A stretch of 64,000 nt of DNA from Herbidospora galbida (lineage in GTDB: Bacteria > Actinomycetota > Actinomycetes > Streptosporangiales > Streptosporangiaceae), in assembly GCF_005233835.1 (NCBI RefSeq), contig NZ_SZQA01000030.1:1-64000 (forward strand). Direction: 5' to 3'. The translations under genes were made by a program, and so were the position numbers. The notes below the pieces were generated by a model. It was not told the DNA's origin. It was given only the letters and a program-made list of their open reading frames with translations, and made no database searches. Below are positions 51,502 through 60,317 of the stretch, piece after piece; position 1 is the first letter of the stretch; every line of letters starts with the position of its first letter.

Positions 51502-52889
51502 GACGGCTGCGCAGCGCGGCCGATTTGGCGAAGTGGACGGGCGCTGGGGCGGTTCGGGAGCCCGGCCCAGCCTCCCTCGACGACGCCTCGGCGGCGGAGA
51601 CGCCTGCTCCCGCGGCCGAGGCCGTTGGTGACAGGCCGGAGAAGTCCGGCATGTTCCGGTCGTTGCGGAACTTCAACTACCGGCTCTTCCTCTCCGGCAG
51701 CGTGGTCTCCAACGTCGGGACCTGGATGCAGCGCACCGCCCAGGACTGGCTCGTGCTGAGCCTGACCGGTGGGTCGGGCACCGCGCTCGGCATCACGGTG
51801 GCGCTCCAGTTCCTGCCGATCATGCTGTTCGGGATGTGGGGCGGCGTGCTCGCCGACCGCGTCCCGAAACGGCGCCTGCTGATGACCGCCCAGACGCTGA
51901 TGGCGGCGCTCGCGCTGGCCATGGGTGTGCTGACCGTCACCGGGCAGGCCCAGGTCTGGCACGTCTACGTCATGGCCTTCACGCTCGGGCTGCTGGCCTG
52001 CGTCGAGGTGCCCACCCGGCAGTCGTTCGTGGTCGAGATGGTCGGCCGCGACGACCTCTCGAACGCCATCGCCCTCAACAGCTCCTCGTTCAACCTGGCC
52101 CGCGTGGTCGGCCCGGCCGTCGCCGGGCTCCTGATCAACTGGCTGGGCGGCACCGGCCCGCTGTTCCTGGTCAACGCCCTCACCTTCGCCTTCACCATCG
52201 GCGGCATGCTGCTGATGCGCACGGCCGAACTGCGCACCCCCGAGCCGGTCAAGCGCGGCAAGGGACAGGCCAGAGAAGGCGTCCGATACGTGATGGGCAA
52301 GCCCGAACTGCTGCTCCCGGTGCTCATGGTCGGCTTCGTCGCGGTCTTCGCGCAGAGCTTCACCACGTCGATCGCGCTGATGGCGACCGAGGTGTTCGAC
52401 GCGGGGGCGTCGGCGTTCGGGATCGGCAGCAGCGCGTTCGCCATCGGGGCCGTCGTGGGGGCGCTCCTGGCGGCCCGCCGGGTCACCCCGTCGCGGCGGA
52501 TGATGGTCGCCGCGGGCGTCGCCTTCGGGGCCGCCCAGATCGCGGCGGCGGTGACGCCGGCGTACTGGGCCTTCCTGATCGCACTCGTCCCGGCCGGCTT
52601 GGCGATGATCACCGTGCAGACCATGGCCAACTCGACCCTGCAGCTCGGGGCGTCCAGCGAGATGCGCGGACGGGTGATGGGGATCTACGTCCTGGTCTTC
52701 ACCGCCGGGGCTCCGATCGGCGCCCCGCTGATCGGCTGGATCGCCGAAATGGCCGGTCCGCGGGTCGGGATCATGGTCTCCGGCCTGCTCAGCCTGACCG
52801 GGGTGGCGATGGCCGTGCTGATCACCCGACTGGTCGCGGCGCGTAAGGCGGTGGCCCTGAATGCGGCCACCGCGTCGATCGCGGTCTGA
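51498..52889 (+). CDS. MFS efflux transporter controlled by MarR
   Basis: 463-residue transporter of the DHA3-like drug efflux group, with a 50-residue Ala/Pro/Glu-rich cytoplasmic N-terminus followed by the conserved NYRLFLSGSVVSNVGTWMQR start of the membrane region and about twelve segments. The GTG at 51498 overlaps the marR stop as GTGA, indicating coupling; an ATG at 51651 with GGAG upstream would remove the N-terminal tail and remains possible. Drug or toxin export is inferred from the MarR partner. Confidence 0.87.
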   Translation: MRRLRSAADLAKWTGAGAVREPGPASLDDASAAETPAPAAEAVGDRPEKSGMFRSLRNFNYRLFLSGSVVSNVGTWMQRTAQDWLVLSLTGGSGTALGITVALQFLPIMLFGMWGGVLADRVPKRRLLMTAQTLMAALALAMGVLTVTGQAQVWHVYVMAFTLGLLACVEVPTRQSFVVEMVGRDDLSNAIALNSSSFNLARVVGPAVAGLLINWLGGTGPLFLVNALTFAFTIGGMLLMRTAELRTPEPVKRGKGQAREGVRYVMGKPELLLPVLMVGFVAVFAQSFTTSIALMATEVFDAGASAFGIGSSAFAIGAVVGALLAARRVTPSRRMMVAAGVAFGAAQIAAAVTPAYWAFLIALVPAGLAMITVQTMANSTLQLGASSEMRGRVMGIYVLVFTAGAPIGAPLIGWIAEMAGPRVGIMVSGLLSLTGVAMAVLITRLVAARKAVALNAATASIAV

Positions 52890-52932
52890 GGATGGTCAGC
52901 GGCACCCCATGGGCTTGGCTAGGCTCGACGCC

Positions 52933-53013
52933 GTGGACCGTCCCCGCCGCTGGCTGCTGCCGACCGTACTCGGCTTGCTGATGCTGCTCGTCGTCGTGGG
53001 CGCGCTTGTCTAA
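52933..53013 (+). CDS. 26-residue single-pass membrane peptide
   Basis: Open frame GTG to TAA, 26 residues: a basic start (MDRPRRW) and one hydrophobic helix (LLPTVLGLLMLLVVVGALV). TAGGCT lies exactly 7 bases before the GTG, the spacing seen in leaderless genes in this window. A hairpin follows the stop. Its small size limits certainty, but sequence, promoter spacing and charge pattern agree with a real peptide. Confidence 0.5.
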   Translation: MDRPRRWLLPTVLGLLMLLVVVGALV

Positions 53014-53015
53014 AG

Positions 53016-53034
53016 GCCGCGCCTTCGGCGCGGC
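53016..53034 (+). terminator. hairpin after the 26-residue gene
   Basis: GCCGCGCC-TTC-GGCGCGGC, 8-bp stem starting 3 bases past the TAA. No U-rich tail. Confidence 0.5.
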
Positions 53035-53174
53035 GGCCGGGGCGCTCGTGGCTCAGCCTCTCTGCTCCCCGGCGGTGACCTGCCAGGGAGCAGGGGACCG
53101 ATAACGGCATTCGCTCAAGTGCCTACGGCGCATCCGCTGTCCGGCCATAGGACCGGCCTATCGCGGCCGACGGT

Positions 53175-53630
53175 TCACGCACTCTCTCCGGCGCGATCTT
53201 CAGGCTTTCGCGTCATGGCCCATAGCTCAAAGTCACTGGTGTCACCATTGTCACCGGCTCTCAACCTCCCCAGGACCTCTTCCACGGTGGGCCGATCCAG
53301 ACCCAGTACGTCGGCCAGACGCTCCTCGGTCCCTCCCGCCGCCATGAAGGCTCGGATCGCCCCACTGCGGATGCCCTGAAGACGAGGCGTAAGGCGACCC
53401 CCGCCCCACAGCACTGCCGCCCAATCACCAAGCGTCGGCGGAAGAGAGCCCGAATCGCGGAAGTTGACCCCGGTCCGAAGCATGGCCATAGCCCACAAGT
53501 GGCTGTCGAGGATTTCCGTCAGCTTGAGTGCGTCATCGCCGATACACCTGACTTCGGCCGCGGTCAGGCTAATGGTGATCTCCATGCCATCGTCACCCGG
53601 AGAAGTTCCGGACCGAGCTGAGACAGTCAT
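53175..53630 (-). CDS. hypothetical protein with a C-terminal helix-turn-helix-like segment
   Basis: 151 residues. The middle (ISLTAAEVRCIGDDALKLTE, LDSHLWAMAMLRTGVNFRDS) is helical, and residues 100-135 (GTEERLADVLGLDRPTVEEV) resemble a helix-turn-helix. CGGGAG lies 6 bases before the ATG at 53630. No family recognised. Codon usage and base composition are less GC-rich than the neighbours, and the gene lies in a patch of unusual sequence. Confidence 0.6.
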   Translation of the reverse strand: MTVSARSGTSPGDDGMEITISLTAAEVRCIGDDALKLTEILDSHLWAMAMLRTGVNFRDSGSLPPTLGDWAAVLWGGGRLTPRLQGIRSGAIRAFMAAGGTEERLADVLGLDRPTVEEVLGRLRAGDNGDTSDFELWAMTRKPEDRAGESA

Positions 53631-53784
53631 TGCCACTCCCGGAAAAGAGCCAACCAGACTGAGATCGCCCTTCTCATGCTGCCGCATCGCTTCAGGTCGA
53701 GTCGCCGAATTGTTCTCACAGATGGCAACGCGGCCCCTGCCGGTTCGCGGGAGCGAACGAAACGGTCTCTTCCAGGAGATCCCT

Positions 53785-53967
53785 ATGACACCGCCCGGTT
53801 GTAGCGTGGATTCACAAGCCGCAGTCCTCCTGGGAATCACCGTCGCCGTCTTGGCCCTCAGAACGCGGCCACCCGCGCCATTGGCGCGACTCTCACCGGC
53901 CATCCTGAAGGCATTCGCGCTCTGGCTTTCGCGCGGACGGCTCCACCTTGGCGTCCGGCAGTTATGA
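53785..53967 (+). CDS. possible 60-residue membrane peptide
   Basis: Open frame from ATG 53785 with an excellent ribosome binding site (AGGAGA, 5 bases upstream) to a stop at 53967. One hydrophobic stretch (VLLGITVAVLALR) lies between basic segments. It is divergent from the gene at 53175-53630. No relative known to me; the terminator that follows at 54073 supports transcription. It could also be a decayed remnant. Confidence 0.42.
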   Translation: MTPPGCSVDSQAAVLLGITVAVLALRTRPPAPLARLSPAILKAFALWLSRGRLHLGVRQL

Positions 53968-54072
53968 CGGCACCGTGCCCCATGGCAGCACCGATAGAGG
54001 GTTACCGCCCGCGCCTGCGTGATCAATCCTGAAGCCCGGGCAAGCGGAGCCGTCACCGGAAGACCCTGGAAG

Positions 54073-54099
54073 TCCGGTGCGGCGAGCTGCCGCACCGGG
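54073..54099 (+). terminator. terminator
   Basis: Stem TCCGGTGCGGC / GCCGCACCGGG (10 Watson-Crick pairs plus one G-U), loop GAGCT, followed by CTTTCCTTT. Oriented for plus-strand transcripts, and placed just before the stop of the convergent reductase gene. Confidence 0.85.
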
Positions 54100-54106
54100 C
54101 TTTCCT

Positions 54107-55078
54107 TTACCAGGCGTAGGCCTCGGGGGCGGTGCCGCCGGGGCCGGGGAAGATCTCGTCGATGCGGGCCAGGGCCTTGTCGTCGAACTTGATCTCCAGG
54201 GCGCGCAGGGAGCCGTTGAGCTGGTCGGCGGTGCGGGGGCCGATGATCGGGGCGGTGACGGCCTTCTGGTGGAGGAGCCAGGCGAGGCCCGCGTTGGCGG
54301 GGTCTTCGCCCAGGTCGTCGCAGAAGGCCTCCCACTGCTCGATCTGGGGGCGGACCTTCTCCAGGCTCTGGAGCATGTCCTCGGTGGCGCTGCGGCCCTT
54401 GTCGATCTTCCGCAGGACGCCGCCGAGCAGGCCGCCCGCCAGGGGGCTCCACGGGATGACGCCCAGGCCGTAGTCCTCGCACGCCGGGAGGACTTCGAGT
54501 TCGACCGAGCGCTCCAGCAAGTGGTACTTCGACTGCTCGCTGACCAGGCCGAGGAAGTTGCGGCGGCGGGCCGTCTCTTGAGCCTTGGCGATGTGCCAGC
54601 CGGCGAAGTTCGACGAGCCCACGTAAAGGATCTTGCCCTGCTGGCGCAGGACCTCCATAGCCTCCCAGAACTCATCGAAGGGGGTGTTCCGGTCGACGTG
54701 GTGGGCCTGGTAGACGTCGATGTAGTCGGTCTGCAGGCGCTTCAGTGAGGCGTCGCAGGCGCGGCGGATGTTCAGCGCCGAGAGGAACGTCTCGTTGGGC
54801 CAGTCGCCCATCGAACCGTAGAGCTTGGTGGCGATGACGGTCTTCTCGCGGCGGCCGCCACCCTGGGCGAACCACCGGCCGATGATCTGTTCGGTGACTC
54901 CCTCGCCCTTCACCCATCCGTAGACGTTGGCGGTGTCGAAGAAGTTGATGCCCAGCTCATGGGCGCGATCCATGATCGCGAAGGAGTCCTCCTCCGACGT
55001 CTGCGGGCCGAAGTTCATCGTGCCCAGGCAGAGCTTGCTGACCTTGAGTCCGGTACGACCGAGCTGCGCGTAGTCCAT
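54107..55078 (-). CDS. aldo/keto reductase
   Basis: 323-residue NADPH-dependent oxidoreductase with the (beta/alpha)8 signature GINFFDTANVYG (catalytic Asp and Tyr), the Lys in VIATKLYG, His in YQAHHVD, and the C-terminal IIGPRTADQL cofactor motif. Reduces aldehydes or ketones; substrate unknown. ATG at 55078 preceded by GGTGGAA. Confidence 0.92.
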   Translation of the reverse strand: MDYAQLGRTGLKVSKLCLGTMNFGPQTSEEDSFAIMDRAHELGINFFDTANVYGWVKGEGVTEQIIGRWFAQGGGRREKTVIATKLYGSMGDWPNETFLSALNIRRACDASLKRLQTDYIDVYQAHHVDRNTPFDEFWEAMEVLRQQGKILYVGSSNFAGWHIAKAQETARRRNFLGLVSEQSKYHLLERSVELEVLPACEDYGLGVIPWSPLAGGLLGGVLRKIDKGRSATEDMLQSLEKVRPQIEQWEAFCDDLGEDPANAGLAWLLHQKAVTAPIIGPRTADQLNGSLRALEIKFDDKALARIDEIFPGPGGTAPEAYAW

Positions 55079-55161
55079 GCTTCCACCATAGGAACCTGGA
55101 GTGGACTCCAGGCCAGCCCTCTCCCCGCCGCGCCGCAGGCGCGGCCATTCGACAAGGCAGG

Positions 55162-56160
55162 ATGTCTCCCATGGGGTGGACATTTCGGGGGATCGGGCTG
55201 GCCTTGCTGGTCGCGGTTCTGTGGGTGGTTCCGGCGCACGCCGACGACGACGAGCTGTTCGAGTTCACCGACCCCCGGATCACCGAGTCGAGCGGGCTGG
55301 CCGTCTCGCCCACGCATCCCGGGATCGTCTACACCCACAACGACAGCGACGCCGGGGCCGTCTTCTACGCCGTCGACTCCGCGACGGGGCGGACCAAGGC
55401 GGCGTACACGGTCGCGAACGCCGAGGCCCGCGACTGGGAGGGCATGGCGGCCTACCGCGACCGGTCGGGGCGCGGGGTGCTGTTCTTCGGCGACATCGGC
55501 GACAATCTCGACGGGGCGTGGCCCGACATCTCCGTCTACAAGGTGACAGAGCCGGCCCGGCTGCGCGGCGGCACCGTCTCGGCGGTGAGATACCGGTTCC
55601 GGTACGCCGACCAGGCGCGGAACGCCGAAGGTCTCATGGTCGACCCCCGGACAGGGCGGCTCTACGTGGTGACCAAGGAGTTCGACGGGCTCATCTACGC
55701 CGCGCCCAAGCAGTTGCGAACCGACCAGGTGAACGTGCTGAAGCGGGTGGGGTCGGCCCCGACCATGGCGACCGACGCGGCCTTCGCGCCGGACGGGTCG
55801 AGTTTCGTGATCCGGACCTACTTCTCGGCGACCCTCTACCGGAAGATCGACGACGAGATCTCGGGGGTGGCGATGCCCATGCTGCGGCAGGCGGAGTCGA
55901 TCACCTACTCGGCCGACGGGAAGTCGCTGCTGACGGGGTCGGAGGGCGGGCGCAGCCCGGTCGTGCGGGTTCCCCTGCCGGAGAGCGCCGTCCCGAGCCC
56001 CTCGCCCACCCCCGAGGCCCCCAAGCCGAGCCCCTCGACGCAGCCGGTGGCCGTCGAGTCGCAGGGGGCGGACACGGGGCTCATGATCGCGTTGTGGCTC
56101 GGCGTGGCGGTCGGGGCGGTCGGGATCATCGTCGGCATCGCGCGCTGGGCCGGGCGGTAG
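55162..56160 (+). CDS. secreted or surface beta-propeller-like protein, C-terminal anchor
   Basis: 332 residues: signal peptide (1-27), a domain of about 230 residues rich in short beta-strand phrases (TESSGLAVSPTHPGIVYTHN, EGLMVDPRTGRLYVVTKEF) that looks like a beta-propeller. A Pro/Ser linker (PSPSPTPEAPKPSPS) and one C-terminal hydrophobic segment (LMIALWLGVAVGAVGIIVGIA) with a basic end follow. The function is unknown; it is displayed outside the cell by the anchor. AAGG lies 4 bases before the ATG. Confidence 0.75.
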   Translation: MSPMGWTFRGIGLALLVAVLWVVPAHADDDELFEFTDPRITESSGLAVSPTHPGIVYTHNDSDAGAVFYAVDSATGRTKAAYTVANAEARDWEGMAAYRDRSGRGVLFFGDIGDNLDGAWPDISVYKVTEPARLRGGTVSAVRYRFRYADQARNAEGLMVDPRTGRLYVVTKEFDGLIYAAPKQLRTDQVNVLKRVGSAPTMATDAAFAPDGSSFVIRTYFSATLYRKIDDEISGVAMPMLRQAESITYSADGKSLLTGSEGGRSPVVRVPLPESAVPSPSPTPEAPKPSPSTQPVAVESQGADTGLMIALWLGVAVGAVGIIVGIARWAGR

Positions 56161-56270
56161 TCATCTCGCGGTGATCTGAGCGCTTTTGTCATCCACATAC
56201 CGGGATACTCATCGCGAATTGAGTAGGTGCTCCATAGCGCCGACATGCGGTCAAGCGAGATCGTTCCCGT

Positions 56271-58727
56271 ATGCACTCCGCCGGCTCTCCTGCCTGCCCC
56301 GACTGCGGTGCCCCAATCGACGGGTCACCTCGCCGCTGCCCGGCCTGCGAGCTTCCGCTCCACGGCCCGATCGCGGCCGAGTTGTGGCAGCTCGACCTCG
56401 CTCTGAACGATCTACGGGGGCGCGAGGCCCGGCTGCTCGGCAGGAGGGCGGAGCTGCTCACCGCGCTCCGCGCCGCCGGAGAGCACCAGCCCACCGGCGC
56501 CTGGGCCGGGGGAGCCCAGGCGCCGACGAGCGGCCCGGCGCAAGCCGAAGAAGACCGGCCGGCGGGCGCGCAGGGGCGCGCCGATCAGCACGGGATGCCG
56601 CTGGGGCGGCCGGTGGGTGCGCAGGGGCAGCCCGGTTTCCATGGAGACGTCGCGCCCCAGCGGGAGATGTCGCCCTCCGCCGTCCGGAATCTGCTGCTCG
56701 GGCTCGGCGGGCTGCTGCTCGTCGTGGCGGCGTTCGTGTTCACGATCGTGAGCTGGGGGTCCGTCGGGATCGGGGGGCGTGCCGCCATTCTGGCCGGGTT
56801 CACCGCGTTGACCTTCGCGGCGCCGTTCCTGCTGGTCAGGCGCAATCTCAAGGCGACCGCCGAGACGGTCGCGATCCTCGGGCTGGCGCTGTTCCTGCTC
56901 GACGGCTACGCCGCCTACCAGGTCTGGTTCGAGCCGAGGGTCGACTCGCTGCCGTACACGGCGGTGCTGATCGCGCTCGCCGCGGGGGTGTTCGCCCTCT
57001 ACGGCGGCTACGCCAGGTTGTCGCTTCCGGTCCCGATCGCCATCGGGCTCGCCCAGTTCCCGCTGATCGTCTTCATCGCCGACGAGACCGTCGCGCACGC
57101 CGCTGCGGCGCTGATCCTCACCGCCGCGTTCGACGTCGCCGTCTGGACCTGGGCCCGCCGCAAGGTCGCCCTGGTCGGGCTGATCGCCACTTGGGCGATC
57201 GGCGTCTACATCGCGCTCTTCCAGTCGATGGCCTACCTCGACGACCTGGCCAAGGCGGTCGCCTACGCCGTCATCCTGGCCGTGGCCGCCGCCGAGGCGG
57301 GGTTCATGGCCCGCAGGGCGAAGAAGTTCCCGCTGGTCCCGATCGTCGGGGGCGTCGTCGCGGGGGTGTTCGCGGTGCGGGCGCCGGTCGCGGTGGTCGT
57401 GCCGTTCGCGTGGGTCGTCCTGGTCGCGCCGGTGGCGGCGGGGGTGTTCGCGCTGGTGCTGCGGGGGCGGGCCAGGACCACCGCGCTGGTCGTGGGGGCG
57501 GTGACGTCGATCGGCGTGCTGGCGCCGGTGCTGATCGTGCTGCGCGGGCCGCTCGACTGGGGGCACGGCGTCTGGTCGGCGAGCTGGGGCGCGGGGGCGG
57601 GCGACTACCTCAGCCGGTCGCCGTGGGTGCCGGGGGTGCCCGATCTGCTGCTGCTCGTGCTGATCGCCGCCGCGCTGGCGCTGACGGTGAAGCAGAAGGT
57701 CGTCGCGGTGCTGGTGGGGGCGCTGGCGGTGGCGTTCGTGCCGCCGGTGTTCGACCTGCCCTACCCGGTCATGATCGTGGTGCTGCTGGCGCTGACCGCC
57801 GGGATCGCGGCCGTGCCGCAGCCCGCGTTCGCCCGGCTCGCCCTCGGCGTCAGCGTGGTCGCCGTGGTGTGGGGGCTGGTCAGTGAGACGGCGACGCTCG
57901 TCGTACTGGCCGCGTCGGCTCTGATCGCGGCGGGGGTCGCGTACCGGACAGAGAAGTCGCGGACCTGGGCGGCCAACGTCGGGGTGGTCTACGCCGGCGG
58001 GTTCGCGGTGGCGGCCTGGCTCGCGGCCGACCTTCAGCCTCGGTTCCTCACGTTCGTGCTGCTCGCGGTGGCCGCCGCCGCGGCGCCCTGGCGGCGGACC
58101 GAGATCGGGGCCGGGGTGCTCGGGGTGGCGGGGCTGGCGGTCGTACACGACCTGAGGATGTTCAGTCTCGCGGCCGCCGCCGCCGGGGTGATCGCGGCGG
58201 GGGTGGCGCTGCGGAAGGAGCGTGGGAAGGTCGGGTACCTGGCCACCGCGCTGCTGCTGACGGCCTCGTGGGCGCGGCTCTACGCCGAGGACGTCACGCT
58301 CGTCGAGGCCTACACGGCGCCGTTCTCGGCCGTGTTGCTGGTGTTCGGGTGGTGGAAGGCGCGGACCGGGTCGTCGTGGCGGGCCTACGGCGCGGGGCTG
58401 ACGTTCACGCTGCTGCCGAGCCTGTTCGTGCTCTACGACCAGCCCGAAGGGTGGGCCAGGCCGCTGGCGCTCGGGATCGCGGCGCTGGGCGTGCTGGTCG
58501 TCGGGGCGCTGCGGCGGCTGCAGGCGCCCGCCGTGCTCGGCGGGTTCACGCTCGCGGCGGTGACCGTGCACGAGATCGCGCCCTGGGTGGCCGACCTGGT
58601 GCTCCTGGTTCCCCGGTGGGTGCCGATGGCCGTGGGCGGGCTGCTGTTGCTGCTGGTCGGGGCGACGTACGAGAGCCGGATCCGCGACGTCAAGCGGGTC
58701 GGCGCGGCGATCCGGGGTCTGCGGTGA
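56271..58727 (+). CDS. large polytopic membrane protein with N-terminal zinc ribbon (SCO7613-like)
   Basis: 818 residues. Residues 8-33 hold a CxxC...CxxC zinc ribbon (CPDCGAPIDGSPRRCPACEL). A helical region and a low-complexity Gly/Ala/Gln-rich linker follow, then more than twenty hydrophobic segments from residue 145 to the end. The layout fits the family annotated in Streptomyces as SCO7613 C-terminal domain membrane proteins; function unknown. ATG 56271 without a clear ribosome binding site. Confidence 0.77.
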   Translation: MHSAGSPACPDCGAPIDGSPRRCPACELPLHGPIAAELWQLDLALNDLRGREARLLGRRAELLTALRAAGEHQPTGAWAGGAQAPTSGPAQAEEDRPAGAQGRADQHGMPLGRPVGAQGQPGFHGDVAPQREMSPSAVRNLLLGLGGLLLVVAAFVFTIVSWGSVGIGGRAAILAGFTALTFAAPFLLVRRNLKATAETVAILGLALFLLDGYAAYQVWFEPRVDSLPYTAVLIALAAGVFALYGGYARLSLPVPIAIGLAQFPLIVFIADETVAHAAAALILTAAFDVAVWTWARRKVALVGLIATWAIGVYIALFQSMAYLDDLAKAVAYAVILAVAAAEAGFMARRAKKFPLVPIVGGVVAGVFAVRAPVAVVVPFAWVVLVAPVAAGVFALVLRGRARTTALVVGAVTSIGVLAPVLIVLRGPLDWGHGVWSASWGAGAGDYLSRSPWVPGVPDLLLLVLIAAALALTVKQKVVAVLVGALAVAFVPPVFDLPYPVMIVVLLALTAGIAAVPQPAFARLALGVSVVAVVWGLVSETATLVVLAASALIAAGVAYRTEKSRTWAANVGVVYAGGFAVAAWLAADLQPRFLTFVLLAVAAAAAPWRRTEIGAGVLGVAGLAVVHDLRMFSLAAAAAGVIAAGVALRKERGKVGYLATALLLTASWARLYAEDVTLVEAYTAPFSAVLLVFGWWKARTGSSWRAYGAGLTFTLLPSLFVLYDQPEGWARPLALGIAALGVLVVGALRRLQAPAVLGGFTLAAVTVHEIAPWVADLVLLVPRWVPMAVGGLLLLLVGATYESRIRDVKRVGAAIRGLR

Positions 58728-58736
58728 AGCCTGCCG

Positions 58737-59102
58737 TCAGCGTCTCCCTTCTACGAACTCTTCTCCCCGGAGCGCTCGTTCGACCAGGGCGATCGACTCG
58801 GCCAGGGCCACGAGCCGGGGACCCTCGCGGCGGTAGACCTCCAGGACCGCCTCGACCACGTGGGGCGGCAGGTGCTCCTTCAGGTCGACGGCGGCGTCGC
58901 GGTAGCCCGCCCGCGCGCCCTCGACCTGGGCGCGCACGGTGTGGCCGGCCATGCGGGCCAGCGCGAGCGGATGCCGGCGCAGCACCCCGTAGGCGCGGTA
59001 GTCGGGCGGCACCGCGTCGAGCAGCCAGTTGACGGCCGACGTCTGCCAGTCGGGGCTGCCCGGTGGGCGTACTTCGGGTGGCCATCCCGGTGGAACGTAC
59101 AC
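58737..59102 (-). CDS. hypothetical protein (121 aa)
   Basis: 121 residues, soluble, with Trp- and Arg-rich phrases (WQTSAVNWLLDAVPPDYRAY, GVLRRHPLALARMAGHTVRA) and a helical C-terminus. No family recognised. The GTG at 59102 has TAATAT exactly 7 bases upstream on the minus strand and no ribosome binding site, so expression should be leaderless. It shares its promoter palindrome with the divergent lhgO gene. Its 3' end lies only 9 bp from the end of the convergent SCO7613-like gene. Confidence 0.72.
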   Translation of the reverse strand: MYVPPGWPPEVRPPGSPDWQTSAVNWLLDAVPPDYRAYGVLRRHPLALARMAGHTVRAQVEGARAGYRDAAVDLKEHLPPHVVEAVLEVYRREGPRLVALAESIALVERALRGEEFVEGRR

Positions 59103-59105
59103 GTG

Positions 59106-59120
59106 TTCGATATTATCGAA
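59106..59120. promoter_or_regulatory. shared palindromic divergent leaderless promoter
   Basis: TTCGATATTATCGAA is a perfect 15-bp palindrome between two divergent start codons only 21 bp apart. On the plus strand TATTAT (59111-59116) is followed by 7 bases and the ATG at 59124. On the minus strand TAATAT (59110-59115) is followed by 7 bases and the GTG at 59102. One -10 region thus serves both directions. Confidence 0.72.
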
Positions 59121-59123
59121 GGC

Positions 59124-60278
59124 ATGAAGATCGGGGTGGTCGGAGCCGGCATCCTCGGGCTCGCCGTGGCGCGCGAGCTGACCTCCCGGGGCGCCGAGGT
59201 GACGGTGCTCGAGAAGGAAGACCGCGTCGCCGCCCACCAGACAGGGCACAACAGCGGGGTCGTCCACGCCGGGATCTACTACCGGCCCGGGTCGCTGAAG
59301 GCGCGGCTGTGCCGCGAAGGGGTCGCGCTGCTGCGCGAATACTGCCAGGAGCACGGGCTGCCCTACGACGAGGCGGGCAAGCTCGTGATCGCCTCGACGA
59401 GGGCCGAGCGGGCGGGGCTGCGGGAGATCGCGGACCGGGCGCGAGCGAACGGCGTACCGGACGTCTCCGAACTCGACGCCCTCGGGCTGCGCGAGATCGA
59501 GCCCCATGCGGTCGGCGTCGGCGCCGTGCATTCCCCCCATACCGCCGTCGCGGACTTTCCCGCCGTCGCCCGGCATCTCGCCGCATCCTTGGATGTACGG
59601 CTCTCGCACCCCGTGCCGGCCATCCACGAGTCGGCCACGGGCGTGGCGGCGGGCGGCCTGCGCTTCGACCGCCTGGTGGTCTGCGCCGGCCTGGGCACCG
59701 ACGCCCTGGCGGGCCGGGGAGAGGTGCGCATCGTGCCGTTCCGCGGCGAATACTTCCGCCTGACGGGCACGGCGAAAAGCCTGGTCAGAGGCCTGATCTA
59801 TCCCGTGCCCGACCCGCGCTACCCCTTCCTCGGCGTCCACCTGACGAAGCGGGTCGACGGCGAGGTGCTGGTCGGCCCCAACGCGATCATGGCCCTGGCG
59901 CTCGAAGGCTACTCGTGGCGCGACGTGCGGTTCGGCGAGCTGGCCCGGGTCCTGGCCTGGCCGGGCACCCGCAAGATGGCCCGCCGCCACTGGGTGACCG
60001 GCCTGCGCGAGCTCAACGGCTCGCTGCGGCCGTCGGCGTTCCTCAAGGCGGCCCGCCGCTACGTGCCCGCGCTCGCCGAGGGTGACCTGGTCAGGGCGGG
60101 CAGCGGGGTGCGGGCCCAGGCCGTCGGGCGCGACGGCGCGCTGGTCGACGACTTCGCCATCGACCGCCACGGGCGGGTCCTGATCGTGCGCAACGCGCCC
60201 TCTCCGGCGGCGACGTCGAGCTTCGCGATCGGCCGGCATGTGGCTGATTTGACGGCAACCTTAAGCGATTCTTCATAA
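59124..60278 (+). CDS. lhgO: L-2-hydroxyglutarate oxidase-like FAD enzyme
   Basis: 384 residues of the LhgO family, FAD-dependent oxidation of L-2-hydroxyglutarate to 2-oxoglutarate. Seen: dinucleotide motif GVVGAGILGLAVARELTSRG, the FAD-binding TGHNSGVVHAGIYYRPGSLK, the conserved RIVPFRGEYFRLT segment and the C-terminal PAATSSFAIGRHV. ATG at 59124 is leaderless by the promoter layout; longer upstream frames have no signal. It is the more likely driver of the shared promoter. Confidence 0.92.
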   Translation: MKIGVVGAGILGLAVARELTSRGAEVTVLEKEDRVAAHQTGHNSGVVHAGIYYRPGSLKARLCREGVALLREYCQEHGLPYDEAGKLVIASTRAERAGLREIADRARANGVPDVSELDALGLREIEPHAVGVGAVHSPHTAVADFPAVARHLAASLDVRLSHPVPAIHESATGVAAGGLRFDRLVVCAGLGTDALAGRGEVRIVPFRGEYFRLTGTAKSLVRGLIYPVPDPRYPFLGVHLTKRVDGEVLVGPNAIMALALEGYSWRDVRFGELARVLAWPGTRKMARRHWVTGLRELNGSLRPSAFLKAARRYVPALAEGDLVRAGSGVRAQAVGRDGALVDDFAIDRHGRVLIVRNAPSPAATSSFAIGRHVADLTATLSDSS

Positions 60279-60317
60279 AGTGCTCAGGTACGCCCCCCAT
60301 CGTCCGAGAAGATGCTC

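Larger units (their letters stand above)
53631..54106. other. atypical intergenic region
   Basis: Apart from the possible 60-residue gene, this region holds no recognisable coding sequence. The plus-strand frame that continues through it has no start signal of its own, and the minus-strand frame is open but shows no protein-like pattern. A terminator occupies 54073-54099. Confidence 0.5.

Noticed and set aside
53464-53967. Single 167-codon plus-strand gene covering the whole interval
   Set aside because: Its first 100 codons are antisense to a better gene (53175-53630) and lack a binding site; only the last 60 codons, with their own strong binding site, are kept as a candidate.
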